Positions 18,463-27,336 of a stretch of DNA of 64,000 bases are shown here, piece by piece. The stretch covers positions 1,860,001 through 1,924,000 of the forward strand of contig NZ_CP054150.1 of assembly GCF_021310995.1 (NCBI RefSeq), in the 5' to 3' direction. The position numbers and the translations under genes are program-made. The DNA is from Agrobacterium vaccinii (GTDB taxonomy: Bacteria > Pseudomonadota > Alphaproteobacteria > Rhizobiales > Rhizobiaceae). Each line of letters begins with the position of its first letter. Positions within the stretch are counted from its first letter, which is position 1. A model generated the notes under the pieces. It did no database searches. It saw only the letters and a program-made list of their open reading frames with translations, and was not told the DNA's origin.

Positions 18463-19314
18463 ATGAAAAAGCTTCTGATATTTTTAATTCTATTGATCGC
18501 CCTCACTTACGTGTGGAACTTTATGTTCCAAATTAAGGACCCAGCTGACAGTGAGCCTCGCTCCATTGAAGTTGCCATGCGCATGACGGTCAGGGATTTT
18601 CTCGATCGTAACAAGTTGCAAACCGGGCCACGTGTTCCTCAAGGTTATGTCGTAGACATCGACAAGATTGGCGACACTTCACCAATCTTTTTTGATGATA
18701 ATTGGATTTCGCTTCACGTGTTGGATGGCGCTCAAAGCTTCGATGTGATCCCAGGGCGCACTCTTCAAATTACGCAGAGAGCAGGAATTATCAATGGGGC
18801 GGCTTTCCGTCCCTTCGCGCAGCCTAAGCCCCTAGATGAAGCTCGGACATATGTGACTGAACTAATTACATCACTTGAGGCTAAAGGTTGGCAACCGACA
18901 TCGCAAATCCGCGTGCCATCCGGTCCTGAAGATTTCGACTCGGGCGGCGAAATGTTGATCGCTATCATGAAGTCTCCTAGTGGAAACGACCTTGATTTAA
19001 CACTGCGGGACTACGGCTTAGCTCCGAGACAAGAAAGTTGGATTATTGCGCCTGATCCGACTGCTCAACCTGCAAAGAGCACGCGTACCTACTTGCTTGA
19101 TGTTGATGTGACCAACTTTGAAGGCGATCTTAGCTACGGAGACCTGATTTACCCGCGGCGCATTTTTGAAAAAGGCGAAACGGCCTCGTATCTCCCACTC
19201 CGTTACTGGGTTGAAGACCCGGGTTGGACGCCTGAGAAAGCCGGCATGGTACCTAAAAAACCCGAAGAGCGGGCTAATGCCGAATCGTCGAAGTGGAAAA
19301 TGCCGCCCAAATAG
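18463..19314 (+). CDS. Unknown membrane-anchored protein, copy 2 (intact)
   Basis: A 283-residue protein with an N-terminal hydrophobic segment (KKLLIFLILLIALTYVWNF) and a soluble domain, predicted periplasmic or exposed. It is clearly the paralogue of the gene at 17409, sharing about half its residues through the whole length, including MRMTVRDFLDRNKL, VPQGYVVDID, PIFFDDNWISLHVLDGAQSF and LTLRDYGLAPRQES. I do not recognise the family or any catalytic motif. The pair probably arose by tandem duplication in this accessory region, and the 205 bases between them contain no gene. Confidence 0.75.
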   Translation: MKKLLIFLILLIALTYVWNFMFQIKDPADSEPRSIEVAMRMTVRDFLDRNKLQTGPRVPQGYVVDIDKIGDTSPIFFDDNWISLHVLDGAQSFDVIPGRTLQITQRAGIINGAAFRPFAQPKPLDEARTYVTELITSLEAKGWQPTSQIRVPSGPEDFDSGGEMLIAIMKSPSGNDLDLTLRDYGLAPRQESWIIAPDPTAQPAKSTRTYLLDVDVTNFEGDLSYGDLIYPRRIFEKGETASYLPLRYWVEDPGWTPEKAGMVPKKPEERANAESSKWKMPPK

Positions 19315-19600
19315 GGGTTTTGGAGCTTTGAAATGTATAGTCCTGTCGTCTTCAAAAACCATATGCTTCTCTGCTAGATGGTTTATCCCGGTCCAAAGCC
19401 GCACGTTGGCGATCGGAATCATCCGCTCGGCTTATGAATCGACTTTCTTTTCAATGAGGTCGCGCGACATTTCAACACAATTGCATTGAAGCTTGTTGCT
19501 CGAATCCTTACACCCTGCTCGAGCAAATTTTGTTCGCGATAACAGGTCCTCTTTTTAGGTCGTTTTATGAGCCTGCATGGACGCTGACAAAGGAACGCAG

Positions 19601-19999
19601 ATGTCGATCACCGTAAAGAAAGTTATTCCCGCTGCGCGTATGCGCCAGTTCCATCAAATGGTTGATCGCTGGCTTAACGAGGGGCCAATCAGACTCGCGA
19701 CGAACGCCACGATCACCGCAATGGACAACGCCGGACTTCCGAAAGATGAACAGGCCGCGATCATTGAGGACCGGGATATCATCATGAAACACAATATGCG
19801 TCTCGGTGTCATCAGCGAGGTCTTCGCACCAGCCATCGAGAAAACGGTGAATTCGTCTCGATCAGGAAATGACGCACAAGATGAGATCGCTCGGTTGATT
19901 GTCACTGCAATCAGCATCCGTCAGGACGATGACAGTGAACTCGTCACATTCACCTTTACAAGTGAAGCTGAGGCAGACGCATTCGATAAAGCGATTTGA
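19601..19999 (+). CDS. Hypothetical protein
   Basis: A 132-residue soluble protein beginning MSITVKKVIPAARM, mainly helical and charged, ending with FTSEAEADAFDKAI. The ATG at 19601 has AAAGGAACG upstream, which favours it over the in-frame ATG 24 bases earlier. No family is recognised. The 286 bases between the preceding gene and this one hold no evident gene. Confidence 0.6.
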   Translation: MSITVKKVIPAARMRQFHQMVDRWLNEGPIRLATNATITAMDNAGLPKDEQAAIIEDRDIIMKHNMRLGVISEVFAPAIEKTVNSSRSGNDAQDEIARLIVTAISIRQDDDSELVTFTFTSEAEADAFDKAI

Positions 20000-20128
20000 G
20001 AACGTGGTCGGTGGTTTTCGGTCTTACCGATTGATAGACACCGCGCCGTTTTGAGCCCATTCGCGTCAATTGGCACGAGCCCTCCCTTATCGAGGCTCGC
20101 TTCCCAAAAATGATATTTCCAGAGCGGG

Positions 20129-21526
20129 TTAGGTTTGTGGTGGAGGCAATTTGGCACGCAGCGTATTTGTGGTGGACTTAAATCCGGGATAGGCAGGATC
20201 GCTTGACAGCCCTACTCTTGCATCGATCTCGTCCAATTTACGCCTCGCATCCTCTGGTTTTCGTTGCAAAATCAGAGTTTCTGCCTGTAAAACCATTGCC
20301 GCAAGAACCTGGCGCCCGATTGGCCCTTCGTTGATGCTGCGGTAGAGTTCGATAACTGCATTGAGAGGCTCCAGCGCCGTCTCGAGACGATTTGTTTCGA
20401 AATCTTCATGTCCCATATTCACATAACTGGCAGCGACCATAACGCCGATATCTACGTCTTTCTTCGTGCCAAAGCGTCTCTGTAACTGACCATAGGCAGC
20501 ATAAGAAGCGGACCGATCTGTGTGTTGCAACTTGTGACCCTTGTTGTACAGCGCAAGTGCCAGCAGACGCTCGTTCGCCAGTTCAGGGCTCTCCGACAAC
20601 CTCTCAATCACCTGATCAAGTATTGTGACGACCTGTACGTCCGATGCGCTGGAAGCTTGCTCGATGAGGCGACGCGCCTCCGGATCGGCTCCGGGCAAGA
20701 GTCGTGTACTGATCGGGCCATCGCTTGGCAATGACGATACATACCATGGAGTGGGCTTCGGCGCCGGTGTCATTGCGACGGAATATGCGATCAGCGCCAG
20801 ACCACCCAGACAAAACACAGCCGTACAAACAAGTTCGATGAGCGAAGACCTCCACCAGCCGGTTCGACGGACTGGAGGAACAGATTGCGAGTCAAAAACC
20901 AACCCTTCCCTATAGTAAGCAAGCTGCATCGGATCGACCAGCCCGCTGCGCACATCGTTGAGGCCAAGCTCGTCCACCAGAATATCGAAGCGATCTGGTT
21001 TCAAAGGCACTTGATGTTCAAACATATGTTCAGCGATGGCACGGGCAAGAACTGGTTTAGAGGTCAACGGCCAATCGGCCATGCGTTCCCGCAACCACTG
21101 TCGAAAGCGATTGGGATCAAGATGCTGACTTTCTTGCAGCAAAGGGTCCACGAAATCCGACAAGGAGAATATGAATTCTCGACCCAGCACAACGTCATCG
21201 GCAGGCAATAGCGAAAGTTCCTCGACTGGTGCCGTATCCGCAGCTGGCCCGGCGCCGGGATGCGGCATTCGTTGTGTCTCGGGGTCGCTACCTATATTTT
21301 CCAGCGGCAAAGTCGACGTTTCGTTTGCAACCGTATCCATGGGCTGGTGGCGATGGTCGCGCCAGCGGATGAAATCCAATGCTTGCTGATAAGCCTGGTG
21401 CAACGCTTGGAACCCAACCGGGTCTTCGTCGGGCCGCGTTGCCTTCAATCGTTTGGCATAGGCACGCTTGACGGCTCTTTCGTCAGCGCCCTCGTCCAGT
21501 TCGAAAGCCACCAGCGGATGGGTCAT
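20129..21526 (-). CDS. J-like-domain membrane protein with TPR-like C-terminus (Hsp70 partner)
   Basis: A 465-residue protein. Residues 1-53 resemble a J domain (ERAVKRAYAKRLKATRPDED, then FQALHQAYQQALDF), but the canonical HPD is replaced by RPD. One transmembrane helix follows near residue 235 (IELVCTAVFCLGGLALIAYSV), and the C-terminal part is alpha-helical with TPR-like spacing. The start overlaps the stop of the Hsp70 gene in ATGA, so the two are translated together. By analogy with membrane J-like partners of HscC-type Hsp70 proteins, it probably recruits or regulates the neighbouring chaperone at the inner membrane. It may lack the ability to stimulate ATPase activity because of the missing His. 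Confidence 0.75.
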   Translation of the reverse strand: MTHPLVAFELDEGADERAVKRAYAKRLKATRPDEDPVGFQALHQAYQQALDFIRWRDHRHQPMDTVANETSTLPLENIGSDPETQRMPHPGAGPAADTAPVEELSLLPADDVVLGREFIFSLSDFVDPLLQESQHLDPNRFRQWLRERMADWPLTSKPVLARAIAEHMFEHQVPLKPDRFDILVDELGLNDVRSGLVDPMQLAYYREGLVFDSQSVPPVRRTGWWRSSLIELVCTAVFCLGGLALIAYSVAMTPAPKPTPWYVSSLPSDGPISTRLLPGADPEARRLIEQASSASDVQVVTILDQVIERLSESPELANERLLALALYNKGHKLQHTDRSASYAAYGQLQRRFGTKKDVDIGVMVAASYVNMGHEDFETNRLETALEPLNAVIELYRSINEGPIGRQVLAAMVLQAETLILQRKPEDARRKLDEIDARVGLSSDPAYPGFKSTTNTLRAKLPPPQT

Positions 21527-23208
21527 CTCGGATCGATTTCAGTGAGAACTCTGACCAGATCGTCACGAAACCGAGAGATCTGCCTTTCGTCCTGTGTGTT
21601 CAGCACACCGTTGAAATGCATGATGGCATTTTGCAACATCTCCCGGTGCTCCAGTCTTTCCTCATAAAGGCGCTCTGCCCTTGCCATCAGCGCGAGATTT
21701 TCCTGCTGCTCACGCGGGTGCACCTTGATCGCCTCCAGCTTGGCCAGCCGTTCGCGGATTTCCGCTTCACTCAATCCCGTCTGTCCGCGTTCGATGACGA
21801 TCTCGTGGTGAGCGCCTGTCGCTTTGACCCGAGCCTCGACCTGAAGAATGCCATCGATGTCATAGGTAAATCGGGCAATGACCCCGCGGTCGGCGGTTTT
21901 TTGCGCTTGAGGGATAGGAACCTTCAACTCACCGAGCAGGATGTTCTTGTCTGCGATGGGGTTTTCACCCTGATAGATACCGAAGGTTATCGTTGTCTGA
22001 GCCTCGTTGACCGGCAAGAATTCTTGCTCCCGGCTCACGGGAACAGTGCTGTTGCGCGGGATGAGTGGTAGGAAATAGCCCGGCTGAAACTGCCCGCTGA
22101 CATCCTGGCGTGAGATATTGGTGCCCAAAGTGTATGGGCTGACATCGGTCAGAATCACTTCCCGCAGACTGGCATCACGTCCTTTGAGCCCGCTTGCGAC
22201 GATGGCACCGTGGGCCACGACCTCGTCCGGGTTGACGTGACGTAGCGGCAAACGCCCAAGCAGGCGAGTCACAGTCTTGATAACAGGTGACATGCGGCTT
22301 GCGCCGCCGACCATGACGATGTCGTCTAGATCATCCGGTCTTAATTTAGCATCGAGAAGCGCACGCTCAAGAGGGCCACGCAAGCGTGCGAGCAGCGGTT
22401 CGGCCAAAACTTCAAACCGTGCCTGATCAATCGACCATCTGATGTCGCGAGCGCCGATCTTCGCTTCCAGCGCCACCTCTTGCGTGCCGGAAAGCTGTCG
22501 TTTGATCAATTCCATGTGGCGGCGCAGTTGCAGGCGTTCGGAAGGCGGTATTTTATCGAGATCGAGCTTTAGATCCGCTGCGGCCGCATTCATCAGCAGA
22601 TCGAGAAAATCCTCCCCGCCTAGAAAATTGTCGCCGGCACTGGCATGAACCTCAACGACGCCATCGAAAATCTCGACAATTGATACGTCGAACGTGCCAC
22701 CGCCCAGATCGAAAACCAGAAACCGGCTTTCGCCTTCTCTGTCTTGCATACCATATGCGAGCGCCGCTGCTGTCGGTTCATTGATCAGCCGCTCGACCTT
22801 CAGTCCCGCCATCTCGGCTGCCAAGCGGGTCGCCTGTCGCTGACTATCGGAAAAATAAGCAGGCACCGAGATAACCGCTTCCGTGACTTTATGACCAGTC
22901 GCAGCTTCCGCATCGCCAATCAGGCTTCGCAGAACAAAGGAGGACAGTTCTTCAGGTCGAAAATCCTGGCCGCCAAGACGTGTTTCGCGCGCTGTTCCCA
23001 TCCAGCGCTTGAAGGTAGCAACACTGCGATCCGGGTGGGTGACGAGCCGGTCCTTCGCTGCTTCACCTACGATGACGCCATTGTCGTCGAAGCTGACGAC
23101 TGACGGCGTCAAGGTAAGTCCACTGGCATTGGGAAACAGGACAGGGCTTCCGTTTTCGAATGTCCCGATCAGCGAGTTTGTCGTTCCAAGATCAATACCG
23201 ACGATCAT
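21523..23208 (-). CDS. Hsp70-family chaperone (HscC-like)
   Basis: An Hsp70 protein of about 561 residues. The ATPase domain begins MIVGIDLGTTNSLIGTF and shows VISVPAYFSDSQRQATRLAA, INEPTAAALAYG, FDLGGGTFDVSIVEIFDG and VMVGGASRMSPVI. The substrate-binding part (DVSPYTLGTNI, QPGYFLPLIPRNS) is short compared with DnaK, as in HscC. The Met at 23208 is preceded by GGAAG. The gene is followed with a 4-base overlap by a J-like membrane protein. The pair lies in accessory DNA rather than next to grpE or dnaJ, so it is a specialised Hsp70 and not the housekeeping DnaK. Confidence 0.9.
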   Translation of the reverse strand: MIVGIDLGTTNSLIGTFENGSPVLFPNASGLTLTPSVVSFDDNGVIVGEAAKDRLVTHPDRSVATFKRWMGTARETRLGGQDFRPEELSSFVLRSLIGDAEAATGHKVTEAVISVPAYFSDSQRQATRLAAEMAGLKVERLINEPTAAALAYGMQDREGESRFLVFDLGGGTFDVSIVEIFDGVVEVHASAGDNFLGGEDFLDLLMNAAAADLKLDLDKIPPSERLQLRRHMELIKRQLSGTQEVALEAKIGARDIRWSIDQARFEVLAEPLLARLRGPLERALLDAKLRPDDLDDIVMVGGASRMSPVIKTVTRLLGRLPLRHVNPDEVVAHGAIVASGLKGRDASLREVILTDVSPYTLGTNISRQDVSGQFQPGYFLPLIPRNSTVPVSREQEFLPVNEAQTTITFGIYQGENPIADKNILLGELKVPIPQAQKTADRGVIARFTYDIDGILQVEARVKATGAHHEIVIERGQTGLSEAEIRERLAKLEAIKVHPREQQENLALMARAERLYEERLEHREMLQNAIMHFNGVLNTQDERQISRFRDDLVRVLTEIDPR

Positions 23209-23378
23209 GCATGCTTCCAGTCGCATAAGCCTCTGTGCAACGCGAAAACACCACTTGCAGCCTCAACGTGTCAAGCCCAAAAAGACAATCGATAGGCTAT
23301 GCGAGACCGAACTTTGCGAAAGAGTGTTGCGACAAGCGTCCTTGGGCCGCTTCAGAAAAATGGAGTTAGCCGAACACC

Positions 23379-23897
23379 TTAGGATTTCCGTGACATCCGA
23401 GTTTGTTCGATGGTGGAAAGCATCCATGTGGCTCTGAGCCTGCGAGGGAGTCTTTCATCAGCCAGACGTTCTTTCAGGGCTTCTATCAGCTCTGGGGTAG
23501 CAATAATGCGGGCTAGACGACAATAATTGCGAAATTCTTGCGTGTTTCTTTCATCAACGATTTTGAGCAAGACCTTTTCCAATCGTCGAACCTGCTGGTT
23601 CGACAAGGTCACTTGTTTTAGAAACCTCGCAAGGTTCGCCTTGATATAGCCAGATCGAAAGAACCACGGGTCAGCCTCGAGGAACTCGATGGCCATTTCC
23701 ACACCGCGCGCGTCGCCGTTTTTCAGCCGATCATAATGCTCCCAGAAGCCTGGAGGGTAAGCCGCTTTGGTGGCATTGTAAAACCGCTCTAGTAATGCGG
23801 GCTCTCGTGGAGAAGTATTGATAGCTCTTCGCGCCTCCTCAACATTTTTTGCCCGTTCTGTCCATGCAAACTTGCTCAATGCGCGCTTTCCATTCAA
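23379..23897 (-). CDS. Hypothetical helical protein
   Basis: A 172-residue soluble protein beginning MNGKRALSKFAWTERA, rich in Arg, Glu and Leu and predicted mostly helical. It has a central AAYPPGFWEHYDRLKNGDA segment and a repetitive C-terminus of short helices (LIEALKERLADERLPRRLRA). No known domain is recognised. It lies 170 bases upstream of the Hsp70 gene on the same strand and could be co-expressed with it. Confidence 0.6.
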   Translation of the reverse strand: MNGKRALSKFAWTERAKNVEEARRAINTSPREPALLERFYNATKAAYPPGFWEHYDRLKNGDARGVEMAIEFLEADPWFFRSGYIKANLARFLKQVTLSNQQVRRLEKVLLKIVDERNTQEFRNYCRLARIIATPELIEALKERLADERLPRRLRATWMLSTIEQTRMSRKS

Positions 23898-23937
23898 AAA
23901 TACCTATAAACTACGACGATCGTAGCAAATAGGTCTT

Positions 23938-24283
23938 TCAGGTCACAATCCGGCTCCCGCTGTCCCGCTCTTCTTGGGTCTTGCGCACCCAGCGCCAGAA
24001 TGGATCATCCGACGTCTTGGTGAGCTCGTCTGGAACCTCGTCCACTATGTCGGAGGCCATGGCTGGGATCGAGACACCGTAGCGCTCGATCAGCCAAGCC
24101 CTATAGACCGCATTCAGGTTATCATCAGCCGGTGGCTCGTCGGGCGCGCCCAAACAGTCCTCGCTGATGTCCTCGTAGCCGATCGCCAAAAGCCGCAAAG
24201 TCAAAATCGATCTCCAGCGCAAAATTCTCCAGCAGCGTAGGGTTCTGGATTTCCTCAACAATCGATAGAGCAATTGCGGTCAC
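23938..24283 (-). pseudogene. Hypothetical gene broken by a frameshift near 24190
   Basis: The C-terminal part is an open frame ending in TQEERDSGSRIVT with a sensible composition (DEPPADDNLNAVYRAWLIER). Upstream of about 24190 that frame turns into an Arg/Leu-rich sequence of poor protein quality. A neighbouring frame instead gives SIVEEIQNPTLLENFALEID then FDFAAFG, which looks real. Joining the two requires one frameshift at GGCGATCGG. A GTG at 24283 is a possible start, with no strong ribosome site. The function is unknown. The alternative is two unrelated overlapping short frames. Confidence 0.45.
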
Positions 24284-24422
24284 TCATTGGCTTGGCCGGA
24301 TAACGATGCCGGCTGACGAGCCTACCTGAGTAATGGAGAATCCGATCGCCCCTCGCTTCCAAACTCCATTGGCGTAACGCTGCCAACGCAGCACTTGGCC
24401 CTTCGCGGACTTCCGGACCAGC

Positions 24423-24914
24423 TCAATAAATGACCATCGACCCGCTCGCGGAGTCCCCTTCTACGCCGCACGGGAAGTGGCCTGATAGGTAATAATACGC
24501 TAGCGAGTGATAAAAACCCGGGTCGAGAACATCTGCAAACTCGCATTCCAAGCAGAGATGCAGAATGTCCCAACGGGCCTCGAGCGTAACCGCGTCAAGG
24601 TATTGCGGGTTGATATAGGCCTGCAGCTTATCGCTGATCAGCGCCTCGGCATACGGCTTGACGATATTGACTCTATCGTTCCACGTCGCATAAGCCGATT
24701 TGTCTTTCTGAAGCAGCTTCACTCTCCATGCATTTGCCGCCTCCAAACGAGTATTCTCCCAAGCTAGGGATGAGGCATGGCTGATTGCTTCTGGCCAAGA
24801 TGTCAGCAGCCTGACGCCTTCGATATCTCCAACACCAACCAGTCGAAACCACTCAACGCTATTAAGTTTGTCTAGGGTGGCAATTGTACGTCGATGCGGG
24901 TTTGCCTGAGACAA
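24423..24914 (-). CDS. Hypothetical protein, possibly immunity-type
   Basis: A 163-residue soluble protein starting at a TTG at 24914. Conserved-looking features are the helical N-terminus, WNDRVNIVKPYAEALISDKL, and a C-terminal block LEARWDILHLCLECEFADV followed by GFYHSLAYYYLSGHFPCG. I do not recognise a named family. The compact single domain, acidic character and position among DUF1963 and other small unknown genes resemble toxin-immunity neighbourhoods, but this is only a suggestion. The broken gene at 23938 lies downstream on the same strand. Confidence 0.55.
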   Translation of the reverse strand: MSQANPHRRTIATLDKLNSVEWFRLVGVGDIEGVRLLTSWPEAISHASSLAWENTRLEAANAWRVKLLQKDKSAYATWNDRVNIVKPYAEALISDKLQAYINPQYLDAVTLEARWDILHLCLECEFADVLDPGFYHSLAYYYLSGHFPCGVEGDSASGSMVIY

Positions 24915-25114
24915 GCTCTATTTGCCTTTTTCAGCGTTGGTATCTTTAGCAAAATGTTAGCGAAGCAAGGGCACTTCGTAAATTGCTAAGTCCGTTATTA
25001 GCGCAAATCTGTTATGATGACTGACGCCGCTTTGGCCGAAGCAGACGCTGGAATTTCCTGTTTCTTTAGGCGATTGCACTATAAGCAATGGATCAAAGTT
25101 CTTATCCGTCGTAC

Positions 25115-26680
25115 TTAGCCAGAGTCGACGAAGGCGTAGACCCTCGAGAAATCTGCTCGGGCAGCGTCCTTTCGATGGACCATGAAAATGTAGTCGCCGT
25201 GGTCGCCGAAGTTGAAATCTGCTTCGCCTCCGGATGCGAGCTTGACCAGAATGAACCAGCCATCTGCCGCGGATATATCGGACCAGCCGTGTTGTGATGC
25301 ATGTTTAGCAGCCATTTGCTGGATCGCAGAGAGCTCGCGAACGCCGGTTATGCCGAACATCTGGTGCTGTGGTCCATCTCCGATTTTAAAGCGCTCGCTG
25401 ATCGCGATGGAAAAATCCGATGGGTCTTCGATGCCGAGATCAGCATAGACCTTAGGGTTGTTGTTCTCGCCGCGCTGGCCAAAGGGAGCGCTTAATGAGC
25501 GTTCGAAGCGCAGCGTCTGCGCCGAGCGGCTGAATTCGTATTCGGAGGCAAAAGCCCTGACAGGTGCGCCGTCGCGGCTGAATGTCATGAGACCGGCCTC
25601 GTCAACACCAAGCGATAGTCCGTCAACAGCCTGCCCATTCGGAACAAATCGCCTGAGGTCGCTATCCCAGACGATCATCTGCGACGCCGAGATTGCCGTG
25701 TCCATCGCGTCTTCCGACACTGTATGGGGCGTGAGAGTTGCGTCCACTGACGAGTAAAGGACGCGCCAATCCGTGTAGTCCGTTCCCGTGAACAACGAGA
25801 TCAACCCGGATTCCGGTAGCGCTTCCGGCCGATCGGGCACGTCAGCGAGATTGATCTGGGCAAGATAATTGAGGTGCAAGCCGTTGTCGTCGCGCGGCCA
25901 ATCTACGTCGGCAGGCAGGTCGGGACCACCGCCAATGCGGCTTAGTCCAGCGATTTTGCAGTCGGCGGCATCACGTTCAACCATGGCAACCGTTGGCATC
26001 ACGATCAGTCGCAGGGCGTCACGCTTATCCTCAAAACCAGCGTCAACCACAGCATCGTTAAAGCGCTCCTCGATACTGGCCACGGGTGCCTTTGCCGCCG
26101 CTGCCTTTTCCACGCGCCGTTCTTCATGGCTTTGCTCGATACGGATGGCTGACACCCGCTCCATGTCGTCCTTCAGTCTTTCAAGGACAACAACGGTCTC
26201 GGCTTCCGCCGCAGCTCTCGCCTCGTTCGCTGCATTGCCTTCAAGCGTGAGGCGGATGGATCCCAGAAGACGCTCAAAATCCGCCTCGATCTCGATGAGA
26301 TCGGGCGCACTGACCATGGCAGTGGCGTGGTACCAGGTTGAGCCATCGGCCGACACCAAAAGGACGCGCAGGCGGTACCAGTCGCGTTTTTCCTTCGTTT
26401 CCCAGTCCTGCAGACGATCCTTTACCTTGCTCATCTCGCCCGTCATGCCCGCGAAGGTGACAGTCTTTCGCTCCACGATCTTACCGCCGTTGTCTGTAAG
26501 GCGTTCGCCGAACCATTTTTCCGGCGATTTTCTCTCACGCTTGGAAGACCACACGCTCATCTGTGGCGAGAACGCGGTCTCAGGATGACGACGCAATCCG
26601 ATTGATCCTGCAAAGACGCGGACATTTTCAAATATCGGATTTACTTCGATCGAGAATTCCGGCGTTTCGACCAGCTTCAT
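25115..26680 (-). CDS. DUF1963 (YwqG-like) domain protein with N-terminal DcrB-like region
   Basis: A 521-residue protein. Residues 1-150 (MKLVETPEFSIEVNP, later TFAGMTGEMSKVKDRL and DLIEIEADFERLLGSIRL) resemble the small T6SS-associated DcrB/DUF1795-like fold. A charged coiled linker (about 155-225) follows. The C-terminal 290 residues are DUF1963: GGGPDLPADVDWPR, LNYLAQINLADVP, LPESGLISLFTG, DWRVLY and a final GDHGDYIFMVHR. The start has GGGGG upstream. DUF1795 proteins can be T6SS effector adaptors, so a link with the vgrG module 3 kb away is possible; the DUF1795 assignment is tentative, DUF1963 is firmer. Confidence 0.7.
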   Translation of the reverse strand: MKLVETPEFSIEVNPIFENVRVFAGSIGLRRHPETAFSPQMSVWSSKRERKSPEKWFGERLTDNGGKIVERKTVTFAGMTGEMSKVKDRLQDWETKEKRDWYRLRVLLVSADGSTWYHATAMVSAPDLIEIEADFERLLGSIRLTLEGNAANEARAAAEAETVVVLERLKDDMERVSAIRIEQSHEERRVEKAAAAKAPVASIEERFNDAVVDAGFEDKRDALRLIVMPTVAMVERDAADCKIAGLSRIGGGPDLPADVDWPRDDNGLHLNYLAQINLADVPDRPEALPESGLISLFTGTDYTDWRVLYSSVDATLTPHTVSEDAMDTAISASQMIVWDSDLRRFVPNGQAVDGLSLGVDEAGLMTFSRDGAPVRAFASEYEFSRSAQTLRFERSLSAPFGQRGENNNPKVYADLGIEDPSDFSIAISERFKIGDGPQHQMFGITGVRELSAIQQMAAKHASQHGWSDISAADGWFILVKLASGGEADFNFGDHGDYIFMVHRKDAARADFSRVYAFVDSG

Positions 26681-27012
26681 ATGAGACCCCCAGCGCAGAC
26701 GTAGTCGCTTCGATACTCGACCAGATCAAAAACTTGCGCAATGGCCACAATGCCGTGATCCGGTCGCGGCAGGTTCTGCCGATGAACGGACATGACGTCA
26801 TAAGTCCGGCGAAGCCAAGGCGACAGAGCCTGACTGGTGATTGCGCCGTCTTGGTTTGTCCCTGAAGCAGTTCTGCGCATTGAAATCATTGTGTTATTTT
26901 CGGGCCTTCCAAACTCCCTTGGGCATACTGCTGGATTTGATTTGGGCAGGTTTGAGATATGGATACAAAAAAAGCCCGCCGAAGCGGGCTTTAACCTCAG
27001 GGCTAGGTAGCT
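26681..27012. other. Intergenic stretch with one terminator, no convincing gene
   Basis: A 71-codon open frame on the minus strand (26677-26889) overlaps the DUF1963 start but has mixed composition and no ribosome site. Otherwise only the terminator at 26967-26992 is evident. Confidence 0.5.
26967..26992 (-). terminator. Rho-independent terminator downstream of the resolvase unit
   Basis: Stem AAAGCCCGC / GCGGGCTTT with loop CGAA, followed on the minus strand by seven T (A run at 26967-26973). It closes the minus-strand resolvase transcript. Confidence 0.88.
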
Positions 27013-27336
27013 CTATAGCACGTACCCAGCACGAGCCAAATCCGAGCGTCGGTAGAATCTGGCGACGAATCCGTCAGGCTCAAAAATCGGAGCAATCCCG
27101 GCCGCTTCAAGCTCGACCTTGATCAGCGCCCTGTATCTATGCAAGAAGACTTCGTCGTAAAGCTCTCCGACAGCGTAGAATCCGGAGTGAGCCGTCTTGT
27201 CGATGCCAACATGGAAGAAGTGTCCGCCCGGCTGCAGGCTCTTCAAACGCAACAGCAGCTCGCCGTTCAGTCTCTGCAGATAGCCAATTCCGAACCTCAG
27301 AATATCCTCGCGCTGTTCCAGTAGGATTCGACGTGA
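27013..27336 (-). other. 107-codon open frame continuing in frame directly after the resolvase stop
   Basis: Immediately after the resolvase TGA (27337-27339) the same frame stays open for 107 codons to a stop at 27013. It encodes LLEQREDILRFGIGYLQRLN and later PGGHFFHVGIDKTAHSGFY, ending RSDLARAGYVL, a believable globular composition. There is no good start codon near its beginning; the first ATG-type start encodes only the last 79 residues (27252). It could be a gene fragment fused to the mobile element's edge, or the old C-terminus of a longer recombinase. No family recognised. Confidence 0.45.

Noticed and set aside
26677..26889. 70-codon frame upstream of the DUF1963 gene
   Set aside because: No ribosome site and no protein-like pattern; its overlap with the next start may be chance.
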